Source: Natrinema salinisoli
GTDB lineage: Archaea; Halobacteriota; Halobacteria; Halobacteriales; Natrialbaceae
Direction of reading: 5' to 3'
NCBI RefSeq assembly: GCF_020405205.1
Contig: NZ_CP084469.1
Location: forward strand, 1,674,001-1,738,000
Length of the DNA stretch: 64,000 bases
Shown: one piece after another, positions 17,118 to 24,226 of the stretch
How positions within the stretch are numbered: position 1 is the first letter of the stretch
Layout: each line of letters opens with the position of its first letter
Program-made: the position numbers and the translations under genes
Notes under the pieces: model-generated
The model's database searches: none
What the model was told of the DNA's origin: nothing
What the model saw: the letters and a program-made list of their open reading frames with translations, nothing else

Positions 17118-17537
17118 TCACCATGGAATGAAGTTGACGCACTCGGCTAACGGAAGCCCCATCGTAGAGCCGGCAACCGTATACAGCGGTCCGAGGACCA
17201 GCAAGATGACCGCGGATTTCATCGCTGTCCGCTTGTGCATCTTTAGATCCTTCTTCTGCTCGAGGTTCATCGTGAACATTTCGACGAGCGAGTCGACTTG
17301 CCAGACGACGACCAGACCCATGAGGCCGATCGCGGTCGTGATCTGAAAGAAGCCGGAGATCATTCCGGGTAACCCTTCAGCGTCGCAAACGACGTTGTCC
17401 TGTGCGACGACCGGGTCGACAGCGATAACTGTCAATAGTGCAAGGGCCCCAAGACCAGTGCGTACGACTCGAGGGAATAGTTTGGGTGATTCGCCCGTCT
17501 CTTCTGAGTGGATTGAAATCGCGGGTTTCGAATACAT
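17118..17537 (-). CDS. Small three-helix membrane protein, VirB2/TrbC-like pilin candidate
   Basis: The 139-residue protein has a hydrophobic first segment (about 29-46) that could be a cleaved signal ending near 'PVVAQD', then two further hydrophobic segments (about 60-80 and 108-130) separated by a charged cytoplasmic loop ('NLEQKKDLKMHKRTAM'). Signal plus two helices is the layout of VirB2/TrbC conjugative pilins. It is the first gene of the operon, directly behind a strong TATA promoter, as expected for an abundant subunit. The length is somewhat above usual. Two Cys residues are present. Confidence 0.55.
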   Translation of the reverse strand: MYSKPAISIHSEETGESPKLFPRVVRTGLGALALLTVIAVDPVVAQDNVVCDAEGLPGMISGFFQITTAIGLMGLVVVWQVDSLVEMFTMNLEQKKDLKMHKRTAMKSAVILLVLGPLYTVAGSTMGLPLAECVNFIPW

Positions 17538-17599
17538 TGGTATGCTTTTCGATCGAAAGACGTCTTTCAGGGAATCTACCGTATAGATTCACAGGAACT

Positions 17600-17660
17600 T
17601 TTTCGATCGTCAAACTCAGTCCCCCGTTGCCAACTATATAAATTTCGTATATATTATACT
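17600..17660 (-). promoter_or_regulatory. AT-rich promoter of the transfer operon
   Basis: On the minus strand an AT-rich block contains TTTATATAG (about 17632-17645) preceded by more A/T runs (to about 17680). This is a good haloarchaeal TATA box for the operon starting at 17537, leaving a leader of about 70 bases. It is one of the most AT-rich spots in the surrounding 10 kb. Confidence 0.55.
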
Positions 17661-17733
17661 AGGAAATATAGAAAAGGAGTGTGAAAATATCGGATGCATA
17701 TAGGAGTCTAATACGTGTCCAAACACCACACTC

Positions 17734-17889
17734 TCAATCGATATCTAGGACAACCACATCGTTCACACGGCAATACGGGCACCGATCTCGGTCGCTTTCG
17801 AGCGTCGTCCCACAGTTTCGACACTCGAAGATTGTTGTAGTGGCTCGTCTGGGACGGTCGTAGAGCCATTCGAGAACGTTCAGCGTCAT
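17734..17889 (-). CDS. Small zinc-ribbon protein, 51 aa
   Basis: The ATG at 17889 gives a clean 51-residue protein with 'CRNC' and 'CPYC' knuckles, a one-zinc ribbon similar to the C-terminal end of transcription-associated zinc proteins. It overlaps the stop of the SWIM gene by four bases (ATGA), which supports this start over longer upstream frames. The two are expected to act together. Confidence 0.7.
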   Translation of the reverse strand: MTLNVLEWLYDRPRRATTTIFECRNCGTTLESDRDRCPYCRVNDVVVLDID

Positions 17890-18332
17890 TCGAGCCCTCG
17901 GCGACCAGTTCGAACACAGTTCCAGCAGGGAAACGAGTCTCCGGTCTCGGGGCAATCACAGTCTTCTCCCGACGCCACGTTTTCGGAGTCCGTTTGCGGA
18001 TCGGAGTGATCCGTCTTCCCGCGGGATTCGATTGTCTGTCCACCGTCGGTAGCGAGTTGCTGGTGAGTGACCGCCTGGACAATTGGCCGGCGAATCGCAA
18101 CTGCTACTCGGTGTTTGCATGCTCCCTCGTAGTGTTCGTCTGCAGGACACTCACACGCTGTTGGAATCCCGTTCGTGACGGTAACAACGTACTCGTGTTC
18201 GTCTGGTTTTGCGTGACTGCCGTTTTTGACGAGAACGCCCGTCGATGTGAGCGTGTATTCGAACGCTTCGTACTGTGCTCGTTTCGCCGTCCGGCGTGTA
18301 AACTCGAGTTTTGAGAGTGGGTTTGTCGACAT
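17886..18332 (-). CDS. SWIM zinc-finger protein, 148 aa
   Basis: A SWIM motif (CxCxnCxH) is visible as C60, C62, C72 and H74 ('CECPADEHYEGACKH'). A second cluster near the C-terminus ('CDCPETGDSFPCWNC') resembles a further zinc site. Proteins of this layout are common in haloarchaea, often encoded on plasmids, and bind DNA or partner proteins. The N-terminal 'NPLSKLEFTRRTAKRAQYEAFE' block is typical of the family. The minus-strand TATA-like TTTTTATG near 18380 lies in position for a short leader. Confidence 0.8.
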   Translation of the reverse strand: MSTNPLSKLEFTRRTAKRAQYEAFEYTLTSTGVLVKNGSHAKPDEHEYVVTVTNGIPTACECPADEHYEGACKHRVAVAIRRPIVQAVTHQQLATDGGQTIESRGKTDHSDPQTDSENVASGEDCDCPETGDSFPCWNCVRTGRRGLE

Positions 18333-18490
18333 TCAATTTTCACGCGAGGCCTGAGTGGCCCCGCGCCCTGCAGGGGCACATAAAAACGGGCGCTTGCTAG
18401 TGTGACACAGCAGAGTTCTTCGGTGAACGCTTGCTGTGCTTCCGTTAGAAGTGATTGAACCTCATATAGTCAGATTAGCGACTTTCTTCT

Positions 18491-18604
18491 GAGAATCTCG
18501 TCGTCGATATTCTCGGTGAAACTGTTCCACTTACTGCAAAGCGCGTTGTGGAAACAGGAAGCCCTACCCTCAAGGAGCGAACCGCGTCAGCGGTGAGCGA
18601 GTAG
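18491..18604 (+). mobile_element. IS200/IS605-type remnant: 3' end of tnpB
   Basis: Reading from 18491 to TAG at 18604 gives a frame ending 'AKRVVETGSPTLKERTASAV' then 'SE', which is the C-terminal signature of haloarchaeal TnpB proteins. Nothing upstream belongs to TnpB; the catalytic RuvC and zinc-finger parts are gone. The same DNA folds into a nested hairpin (18562-18606). The scar sits directly behind the truncated VapC gene on the opposite strand. Confidence 0.75.
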
Positions 18605-18606
18605 GG
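18562..18606 (+). ncRNA. Nested hairpin of TnpB right-end RNA (remnant of an omega/sot-type RNA)
   Basis: CCCTAC (18562-18567) pairs with GTAGGG (18601-18606), and inside it ACCGC (18581) pairs with GCGGT (18590-18594) around a GTCA loop. TnpB guide RNAs arise from exactly this right-end region overlapping the tnpB 3' end. Whether it is still transcribed without TnpB is unknown. Confidence 0.5.
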
Positions 18607-18702
18607 TGGGGAAGAAGTCACTGAACATGAAAATCGACCAGTCTCGACCTAATCGTCGATCTGATTCGGCAACTACTGTTCAGGCTGGGGACGTCTCGCT
18701 GT

Positions 18703-18750
18703 CTAAAGATGATCTGCAGAAAGGACTCCCGTATCCACGAGGACCGTCAT
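18703..18750 (-). pseudogene. Truncated vapC toxin (first 14 codons only)
   Basis: An ATG overlapping the antitoxin stop (ATGA, as in intact vapBC pairs) opens 'MTVLVDTGVLSADH', the usual first strand of a haloarchaeal PIN-domain VapC with its catalytic Asp. One codon later the frame ends in TAG (18703-18705), and the following sequence has no PIN similarity. The toxin was evidently cut by the IS200/IS605-type insertion whose scar lies just beyond. Confidence 0.75.
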
Positions 18751-19022
18751 CCGTAGAGGATCTCGTCGATATCGTCTTCGTCGGTTTCGACACCAGAACT
18801 GAACCGGTTTCGACCCATCGCCTCTTTCTCCGCCTCCGAGAGCGGAACCGTCGTATCTCGGAACGAGTCAATCACCTCGTCATGTGATTCGTACGCATTG
18901 TTAATGAGCTGTGTGAGTAATTCTTGTTCTGTGATGTTCGTCCCCGTCCGGAGTCGGATTTCGGCTTGAAGTTCCTCGAGGCGTGATTTCGTCCTCTCAT
19001 CCACCTCCACTGCTGTCGTCAT
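18747..19022 (-). CDS. VapB-type antitoxin, 91 aa (orphan)
   Basis: The start 'TTAVEVDERTKSRLEELQAE' and the 'DEDDIDEIL' end are characteristic of haloarchaeal VapB antitoxins paired with PIN toxins. The N-terminus is a DNA-binding segment of the AbrB/RHH kind; the C-terminus wraps the toxin. Its own toxin gene is destroyed after 14 codons, so this antitoxin is orphaned, but it could still repress transcription or cross-neutralise other VapC proteins. Confidence 0.8.
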   Translation of the reverse strand: MTTAVEVDERTKSRLEELQAEIRLRTGTNITEQELLTQLINNAYESHDEVIDSFRDTTVPLSEAEKEAMGRNRFSSGVETDEDDIDEILYG

Positions 19023-19479
19023 ACTCGTCAGTTAGATCCGAAATTAAGTGAAATCATCTACTCTTAGCTTTTCATAAGTTATCGAGTGACTTTCAAACAC
19101 CAATGCGGAATACAGAGCTCAATCAATTCTCAGAAGCGGTATCTCTTTCGTGTTAACCAACAATCTGTCCAAATAGAATGATGTTGGTTAATTCATTCTC
19201 CAAGAAGAACATTGACCTACTGGGAGGTCTCTTCTATCAGGATATCGGAATTGACTCGTAGTCGCATTGATGCTCACGTGTCGGATTGTCGTCTGAGCGA
19301 GTGTAGTCTATGCTGATTGCCTACAACACCAACCGACAGACACACGTGTAAAGTCTGATTAGTTGCGGCGAAGGAACAGTTAGGGAAATGATGGGACTGA
19401 GAGACTTTTTCAGCGATTGGGTACCATATAATTCGTTTGAATGCCAAATTATTAGTGTAGCGGCGACCAAGGGTTTCCA
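19023..19479. other. Intergenic stretch without recognised gene
   Basis: These 457 bases are relatively AT-rich and lie between the orphan antitoxin and the plus-strand wHTH operon. The last 60 bases contain A/T runs (for example around 19428-19445) that could be the promoter of the gene at 19480. No repeat, tRNA or conserved frame is seen. Confidence 0.5.
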
Positions 19480-20034
19480 ATGAGCGACCGGCCATCAATG
19501 TGGTCCGACGAGATGAATGCTGCAGATCGCGTGAGGCACGTGGCAGTAACCCGAACTACACCACGGAACGCAGGCTGGATTGCTGAGGAAGCAGGTGTTT
19601 CAAGAGACACTGCTGTCAAATATCTTGAACGGATGGCCGACCAAGGCGAACTTGTGGTCGTAGAAACAGCTGACGGAACGTGTTACAAACCAGACGACGT
19701 CACTCAGTTTCTTCGTGAAGTCCGGACACTTGCCGAAGAAGAGTCGGTAAACGATCTTACTGCGGAACTGCAGGCGATCGGTAACGAAATCGATTCGTGG
19801 AAATCGACCTACAATGTTGAGTCGCTCGAAGAACTTCGCCAGAGCATTGGAAGCAACGATCTCTCACCCGACGATCGAAGTGAACGCCTCGATATAATCG
19901 AGGAGTGGGAGTACAACGTTCAGATTCGCGAAGCGCTTCAGCTCGCAATCAGTCTCCAAAGTTCACTCACGAAGCTCGATACAGATTCACGGATCGAACA
20001 TCTCAACTCGGGAACGCTCCCGCAAGAAGGCTAA
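19480..20034 (+). CDS. Winged-HTH protein, 184 aa (DUF7342-like)
   Basis: Residues about 13-80 form a winged helix ('PRNAGWIAEEAGVSRDTAVK' plus 'YLERMADQGELVVV'), followed by a helical region to the C-terminus with charged heptads. This layout is typical of haloarchaeal DUF7342-type regulators. The next gene starts nine bases after the stop, so the two form an operon. A two-gene unit of an HTH protein and a small partner resembles a toxin-antitoxin locus of the antitoxin-first kind. Confidence 0.7.
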   Translation: MSDRPSMWSDEMNAADRVRHVAVTRTTPRNAGWIAEEAGVSRDTAVKYLERMADQGELVVVETADGTCYKPDDVTQFLREVRTLAEEESVNDLTAELQAIGNEIDSWKSTYNVESLEELRQSIGSNDLSPDDRSERLDIIEEWEYNVQIREALQLAISLQSSLTKLDTDSRIEHLNSGTLPQEG

Positions 20035-20043
20035 GACGAACGC

Positions 20044-20487
20044 ATGGTGATATTTCTTGCAGGCGGCCGGGGTTTCACCCGGCGCGAAGGACTTCGTCGT
20101 CTCAAAGAACGCCTCGAAAAGGAACCTGGGTTCTCAGATGTCCAGTACCGACCATCTCGGCTTCGTCCTCGATCCATCACTGCTAACGTTGACCCAGATA
20201 TGTTTCTCGGAGAATCATTTCCCCGAAAAGAGGCTACCTTCGAAGTGATGTGGCGGCCACGGGCCGGTATCGATGTCCAGCGTGTTCAGTGGGCGGATGA
20301 CGAGGTCAGTCTCGGATGGCACAAAGATGGCGATCATGAAGATCTTGGAACAACTCATTTCCAAATTGATACTGAGAATGAATTAGTCCACGAACCGGGA
20401 AATCTTGAGGCCGAAGCACCATTGAGCTTTTTAGAGGCATGTCTCCATCGATTGCCCAAGAAACTCGATGAAACAATTGCAAAGTGA
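20044..20487 (+). CDS. Partner protein of the wHTH gene, 147 aa (toxin-like candidate)
   Basis: A small basic-to-neutral protein with strand-rich middle 'VQRVQWADDEVSLGWHKDGD' and 'LGTTHFQID', resembling small TumE-like partner proteins of HTH antitoxins, although I cannot confirm the family. No nuclease motif is evident. It lies nine bases behind the HTH gene. Other explanations, such as a DNA-binding cofactor of the regulator, remain open. Confidence 0.6.
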   Translation: MVIFLAGGRGFTRREGLRRLKERLEKEPGFSDVQYRPSRLRPRSITANVDPDMFLGESFPRKEATFEVMWRPRAGIDVQRVQWADDEVSLGWHKDGDHEDLGTTHFQIDTENELVHEPGNLEAEAPLSFLEACLHRLPKKLDETIAK

Positions 20488-20627
20488 GTTCTGTCGATCC
20501 CGATCGGACGTAGCATTCTAACCAATTCACTCGCTGAACAGTTTATTTCTCAAACTAGCTCAACTAGTGTTGCTCCAATCATAATAAGACGAGTCGATAT
20601 AAGTTCAACATCATTATTTCACAGAAA

Positions 20628-20649
20628 TCCTACGACTGACGTCGTGGGA
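20628..20649. repeat. Hairpin TCCTACGAC-TGAC-GTCGTGGGA
   Basis: A nine-base stem with one G-T pair and a TGAC loop in a 280-base noncoding gap. The sequence resembles hairpins seen near ends of haloarchaeal IS200/IS605 elements, but no transposase residue is found here. A second small hairpin, GCCCA-GT-TGGGC, lies near 20716. It could equally be a terminator for the operon ending at 20487. Confidence 0.4.
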
Positions 20650-20769
20650 GTAGTCACGTAGCCCTCGAAGATTGAAGCGACACTAGACAAGGACCATTAA
20701 GGGCATCTGTCCGCTGCCCAGTTGGGCGCAATCCAGATGGGGACCCCTCCCGAAGACTGCCATATATTC

Positions 20770-20991
20770 TCAAAAGGTATTGCCAGGCCCAGCGACTCGC
20801 ACTTCGGACTTCGTGGCGAGGACGCGAAACTCTCCGACTGAGAATCTGACCTCGAGGTCATCGCTCGCCGAGTCGACGAGTTGCTTGAGCGCTTCGATAT
20901 CGATCACTCGGTGCAGTTGGTACGCGTCATGGTCGAGTCCTTGCTCTTCGAGCACGTCGACGATCTCGAGGAGGAGACTTCGATCACTCAT
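20770..20991 (-). CDS. Small HalOD1-like protein, 73 aa
   Basis: The protein ('LLLEIVDVLEEQGLDHDAYQ' ... 'LEVRFSVGEFRVLATKSEVRV') resembles the stand-alone HalOD1 output domain of haloarchaeal signalling proteins: two helices followed by a beta-hairpin. The start ATG at 20991 overlaps the ArdC-like gene's stop by eight bases, so the two are translationally coupled. A direct partnership is inferred. Confidence 0.55.
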   Translation of the reverse strand: MSDRSLLLEIVDVLEEQGLDHDAYQLHRVIDIEALKQLVDSASDDLEVRFSVGEFRVLATKSEVRVAGPGNTF

Positions 20992-21922
20992 CCTCACTCA
21001 CCTCACCGACAACGTCGATAATCCTCTCCGCTGTCGAACTGATCCGATTGAGACGTTCGAAGATGGCCTCCGGCTCGTCGCCTTGCCACGCAGCGAGATA
21101 GAACGCAGAGCCGCTCGTATCGAGCCCGAAGTACCGTCCAACAATGTAGCCGACCGCTTCGGACTCGAGTTCTCGTTTTGAACGGTCAGTCTCGTCCCCA
21201 CGATCACTGTGCAACAGTGCGTGGGCGTACTCGTGGATGAGCGTCACAGCGAGGTCGGCACTGTTCTCTCGGTCATGGACCTCCACCAGCGGTCGTTCCG
21301 CAGAAGAGCGATACTGACAGACGCCCTTGGCGTTACCGTGAGGCCATTCCTCGGGGGGAACGACCACGGCGTCTACCTCGAGCAACAGTGCTGCCTCGAG
21401 GAGGTGTGTGGCCACCTCGTCGCCCTCTCCGATTGCCTCGGTCTCGAGTTCGGGGAGTGACTCCCCTTCCGTCTGCGAGATATCGAACACTGGTGCTGGC
21501 CGAAAGCCGACGAGTCCCTTCTTCCATTCGCTAGGATCGGTCTCGTCGTACTCACACTCGCTCCGGTCGTGATACGATGCCGAGTTTCCACACTCGGGGC
21601 ATTTGCTCGCGATGATCGGTGCCCAGATCCAGATCGCTTTCTCGCCTTCCGTCACGTGCCGATCGAACTCGTTTTCCCACGTTCGGTAGCCGGCGATACG
21701 AGTCGCATGCGGACACTGGAGTTTGATCAACAGCGTGTTCCGAGGAGAATAGTCGTGGAACTCACTCTGGACGTCGAGCCACTCCTTGAACTGCTCGCTC
21801 GAGACGGCGTCGTCAACCTCGCCAACGAGTTCCTCGAGCCATGTTTCGATCGTACTGTGCATCTCGTCGTTCCTGGTGTTCGAATCGTCGAACGTTTCCC
21901 GGGTACAACTAGTCATAGTCAT
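20984..21922 (-). CDS. ardC-like: ArdC-like antirestriction protein with zinc metallopeptidase motif
   Basis: Residues 20-150 match the ArdC N-terminal single-strand-DNA-binding domain ('FHDYSPRNTLLI', 'GYRTWENEFDRHVTEGEKAI', 'WIWAPII'), here with an inserted knuckle 'CPECGNSASYHDRSEC' (about 108-123). The C-terminal part carries the zinc peptidase motif H230-E-Y-A-H234 with a following conserved 'ELESEAVGYIVGRYFGLD' helix, the third-ligand region. ArdC proteins protect incoming plasmid DNA from host restriction, so the gene fits a transferable element. The length, 312 residues, is normal. Confidence 0.85.
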   Translation of the reverse strand: MTMTSCTRETFDDSNTRNDEMHSTIETWLEELVGEVDDAVSSEQFKEWLDVQSEFHDYSPRNTLLIKLQCPHATRIAGYRTWENEFDRHVTEGEKAIWIWAPIIASKCPECGNSASYHDRSECEYDETDPSEWKKGLVGFRPAPVFDISQTEGESLPELETEAIGEGDEVATHLLEAALLLEVDAVVVPPEEWPHGNAKGVCQYRSSAERPLVEVHDRENSADLAVTLIHEYAHALLHSDRGDETDRSKRELESEAVGYIVGRYFGLDTSGSAFYLAAWQGDEPEAIFERLNRISSTAERIIDVVGEVSEDE

Positions 21923-22151
21923 GATTGAACGGCTATCTCGAACCTATCTCGAGAAGACCGCTGTCCGTCAGCGGGTCTCAAAAAAACTGGCAGGCAGTCA
22001 GAACCGATCCGACGCGGGACGAATTCATCGCGAACAGAGTAGGCGAAAGCCCGGCAGCGAACGGCTCTCGCCGTGAGCTGCCCGGACCGTGGAGGTGGGT
22101 GGGGTGGCGGGTAGTGGGTGATCGGGACCTAGGAAAAAGAGAGTAGAGTAC

Positions 22152-23000
22152 CTACTCCCACCACTGACTGCGCTCTGGGAATACAATGGTCGACCACCGA
22201 GTCAGTGCGATCGAACATCGTCCGTTGTACCAGTTCTTTGCGGCCGCCCTGAACCGCACCCGCTCGCCCTTACAGACCATCGTCTGCCGACTCTTCGACC
22301 AGATCGTAAACTTCGTTCGTCCCGTTTCGTCTTCGATCAATCCCACCTGTTGGATAGCCGTACTCGAGGGTTCCCACAGCTCAATTACGCGCCCGTCCAC
22401 GCTGACCTCTCCTCGGCTGATCTCCTCGAGTCTCCCAATCGGCACGATCGTCCCTGCTTCGTGTTGCATTTCCTCTTTCGTCGCCATCACCGCCTCGAAC
22501 AGCTCTGCGTCCTCGAGGACTCGACTTGCGATCCGTTTCGCGATTACCGCTCGTGTGTAGCCACCGGTGACGTCTTCGGCTAACCGCTGTGCCTGCCGAT
22601 TGATTTCTCCTACCTCCGTTCGCTCGAGTTCCTCACGAGGATCGGCTCGCTTGTTCGTCCGCTGGTCGCGACGTTCCTGTTCAACTACTGCTCTCGTTCG
22701 TTCCACCCGTCCCTCCTGTCGACCGACTGCCGCCTGGACACTGATCCGCTCGAGTTCCTCCTCTCTGGCTCGAATGCGTTCTTCCTGGGCCAGAGTCGCT
22801 CCATAGATCCGATCGTCGCTCGTATCGACGATTCCGTCTGGGTGGTTCGCATCTACCTTTGCCTGAATCTCCATCTCCACTGTGGCCCGGAACTCTGGAG
22901 TCTCATCGACGATATTCAGATGCTCTTCTCGAACGCCATCTTGTTCGTACGCTTGTTCATCGACCGAAACGACCTTGCTAACCGACTTCCTACTAGACAT
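22152..23000 (-). CDS. OB-fold DNA-binding protein (RPA-like), 282 aa
   Basis: The C-terminal third (about 190-275) is an OB-fold ('VSVDGRVIELWEPSSTAIQQ' followed by 'VGLIEDETGRTKFTIWSK'), as in archaeal RPA-type single-strand DNA-binding proteins. The N-terminal two thirds are helical and very charged, with a coiled coil (about 60-130). The ATG at 23000 ('MSSRKSVSK') is preferred to an upstream in-frame start. Proteins of this shape are typical of haloarchaeal plasmids and would coat single-stranded DNA in replication or transfer. Confidence 0.75.
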   Translation of the reverse strand: MSSRKSVSKVVSVDEQAYEQDGVREEHLNIVDETPEFRATVEMEIQAKVDANHPDGIVDTSDDRIYGATLAQEERIRAREEELERISVQAAVGRQEGRVERTRAVVEQERRDQRTNKRADPREELERTEVGEINRQAQRLAEDVTGGYTRAVIAKRIASRVLEDAELFEAVMATKEEMQHEAGTIVPIGRLEEISRGEVSVDGRVIELWEPSSTAIQQVGLIEDETGRTKFTIWSKSRQTMVCKGERVRFRAAAKNWYNGRCSIALTRWSTIVFPERSQWWE

Positions 23001-23095
23001 TGGAATTCTAACTTCCAAAGGCGCTCACTCGGCGTCTTTTCCGACACCACGACTCTCCAGCCTTAGCTCTCGTCGCACTCCAACGTTCCATCATA

Positions 23096-23147
23096 CGCGT
23101 CTCGCTCGCGCCTTCGCAAGCGCCCGTCAGGGCGCGAGCGAGACGCG
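23096..23147. repeat. 17-bp perfect inverted repeat with 18-base loop
   Basis: CGCGTCTCGCTCGCGCC (23096-23112) is the exact reverse complement of 23131-23147. The loop contains a further complementary patch that allows an alternative inner hairpin. It lies about 95 bases upstream of the OB-fold gene start, in a stretch of 835 bases without a recognised gene (23001-23835). Such a strong stem is unusual here and may be a replication, transfer or termination signal. Confidence 0.6.
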
Positions 23148-23421
23148 CCGATGTCCGAATCAACCAGCACCACGCGTCGATTCCACCGAAGCGAGTGTCC
23201 AGTTTTAAGCCGTTTTCGCGTCTGAGCGCGAGCGAAGACCGAAAGCGCGCTTAATACTGGTATCCGAAGAGCGTGTGCGAGCGGAGGGCAGAAGCGGCGA
23301 GTTGTGCGCACGATTCACGAGGAGAATAGAACAGAAACTAGAACTGACTGAACACCCGGCATGGGTGGGGTCCAACGGGCGAGTGCAGTCGACGAACCCC
23401 GACGACGAAAGCACCGTCGTT

Positions 23422-23472
23422 CGAGAGAGCGGAGCTCTCTCGTGATCACGAAAGACGCTTTGCGTCTTTCGT
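23422..23472. repeat. Two adjacent perfect hairpins
   Basis: CGAGAGAGC-GGA-GCTCTCTCG (23422-23442) is followed by the palindrome CGTGATCACG (23441-23450) and by ACGAAAGACGC-TTT-GCGTCTTTCGT (23448-23472; 11-base stem). The three structures touch or overlap. No reading frame explains them. They form, with the stem at 23096, a hairpin cluster over about 380 bases. Confidence 0.6.
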
Positions 23473-23672
23473 ACGACAACGAAGCGAGGCGCGCAGCGAG
23501 TCGCGGGAGTCGACTGTGCGAGGGGGTTGGAACGTGAGAGATTCGTTCGAAGGCCTCGATACGTGGAATACGATACAGACCAATTCAACAAGAGCTGTTC
23601 GTCAGACGATGTTCACTCGTCTCTGCGATCCCGCTCGGATATTTGCCAAGTTCTTCCTTGGAAGTTTCACCC

Positions 23673-23712
23673 CTCCCTGAAGGGCGAGGATTTCGCTTCG
23701 GATTTTCTGTAA
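23673..23712 (-). mobile_element. Possible IS200/IS605 end sequence
   Basis: The stretch 'CCTCCCTGAAGGGCGAGGATTT' and the flanking GCTTCGG resemble the antisense of the sequence that commonly lies at ends of haloarchaeal IS200/IS605 elements. No transposase frame adjoins it. This is recognised from memory of the motif only. Confidence 0.3.
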
Positions 23713-23835
23713 CACCCGTCGATCACCTTTTTACGAAGGAATAACACGGCCAGTATATCAGTGCCTAGGGCGACTTGATGCCTCAGTCGAAGCTTCCGAG
23801 GATATAGACTGTATACTGACGAACCTCGGTGGGGT

Positions 23836-24120
23836 TTAAGCCCACCAGAGATCTCGGTCGTGATTAGCGTCGAGCCAATCAACAGCGTCTGAGATGGATG
23901 TCAGTCGAACGTTATCCCGTCCGCCGCCCCCGTAGTATTCTGCGGGGGCTGATGGATCGCGGCCAAGGTCGCGAATTAGATCATCGACCCGACCTTGGTC
24001 CGATGACGCGGACCAGTTCTTCACTGTATCGACTTGTCGCTTACTCGCCCCGGTAACTTTTTCACGGACCATCTTTTCGACGATGTCCGCTTTCAGTTCC
24101 GAGTTTGACTTCCTCGCCAT
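23836..24120 (-). CDS. Hypothetical protein, 94 aa
   Basis: A small basic-to-neutral protein starting 'MARKSNSELKADIVEKMVRE', with a helical DNA-binding-like N-terminal half and a 'YYGGGGRDNVRLTSISDAVD' C-terminal half. The ATG at 24120 is preferred to one six bases upstream. It is found alone between the hairpin region and the divergent wHTH gene at 24227. Function unknown. Confidence 0.55.
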   Translation of the reverse strand: MARKSNSELKADIVEKMVREKVTGASKRQVDTVKNWSASSDQGRVDDLIRDLGRDPSAPAEYYGGGGRDNVRLTSISDAVDWLDANHDRDLWWA

Positions 24121-24226
24121 CGGCATCTAATCCTAACAGACCATTCTACTTAATGATGTTTATTCTGATAAACAGAGATGGGGTCACAGAGTAACACTTA
24201 TTAAGATATGAAGCTAGTGTTCGAGT

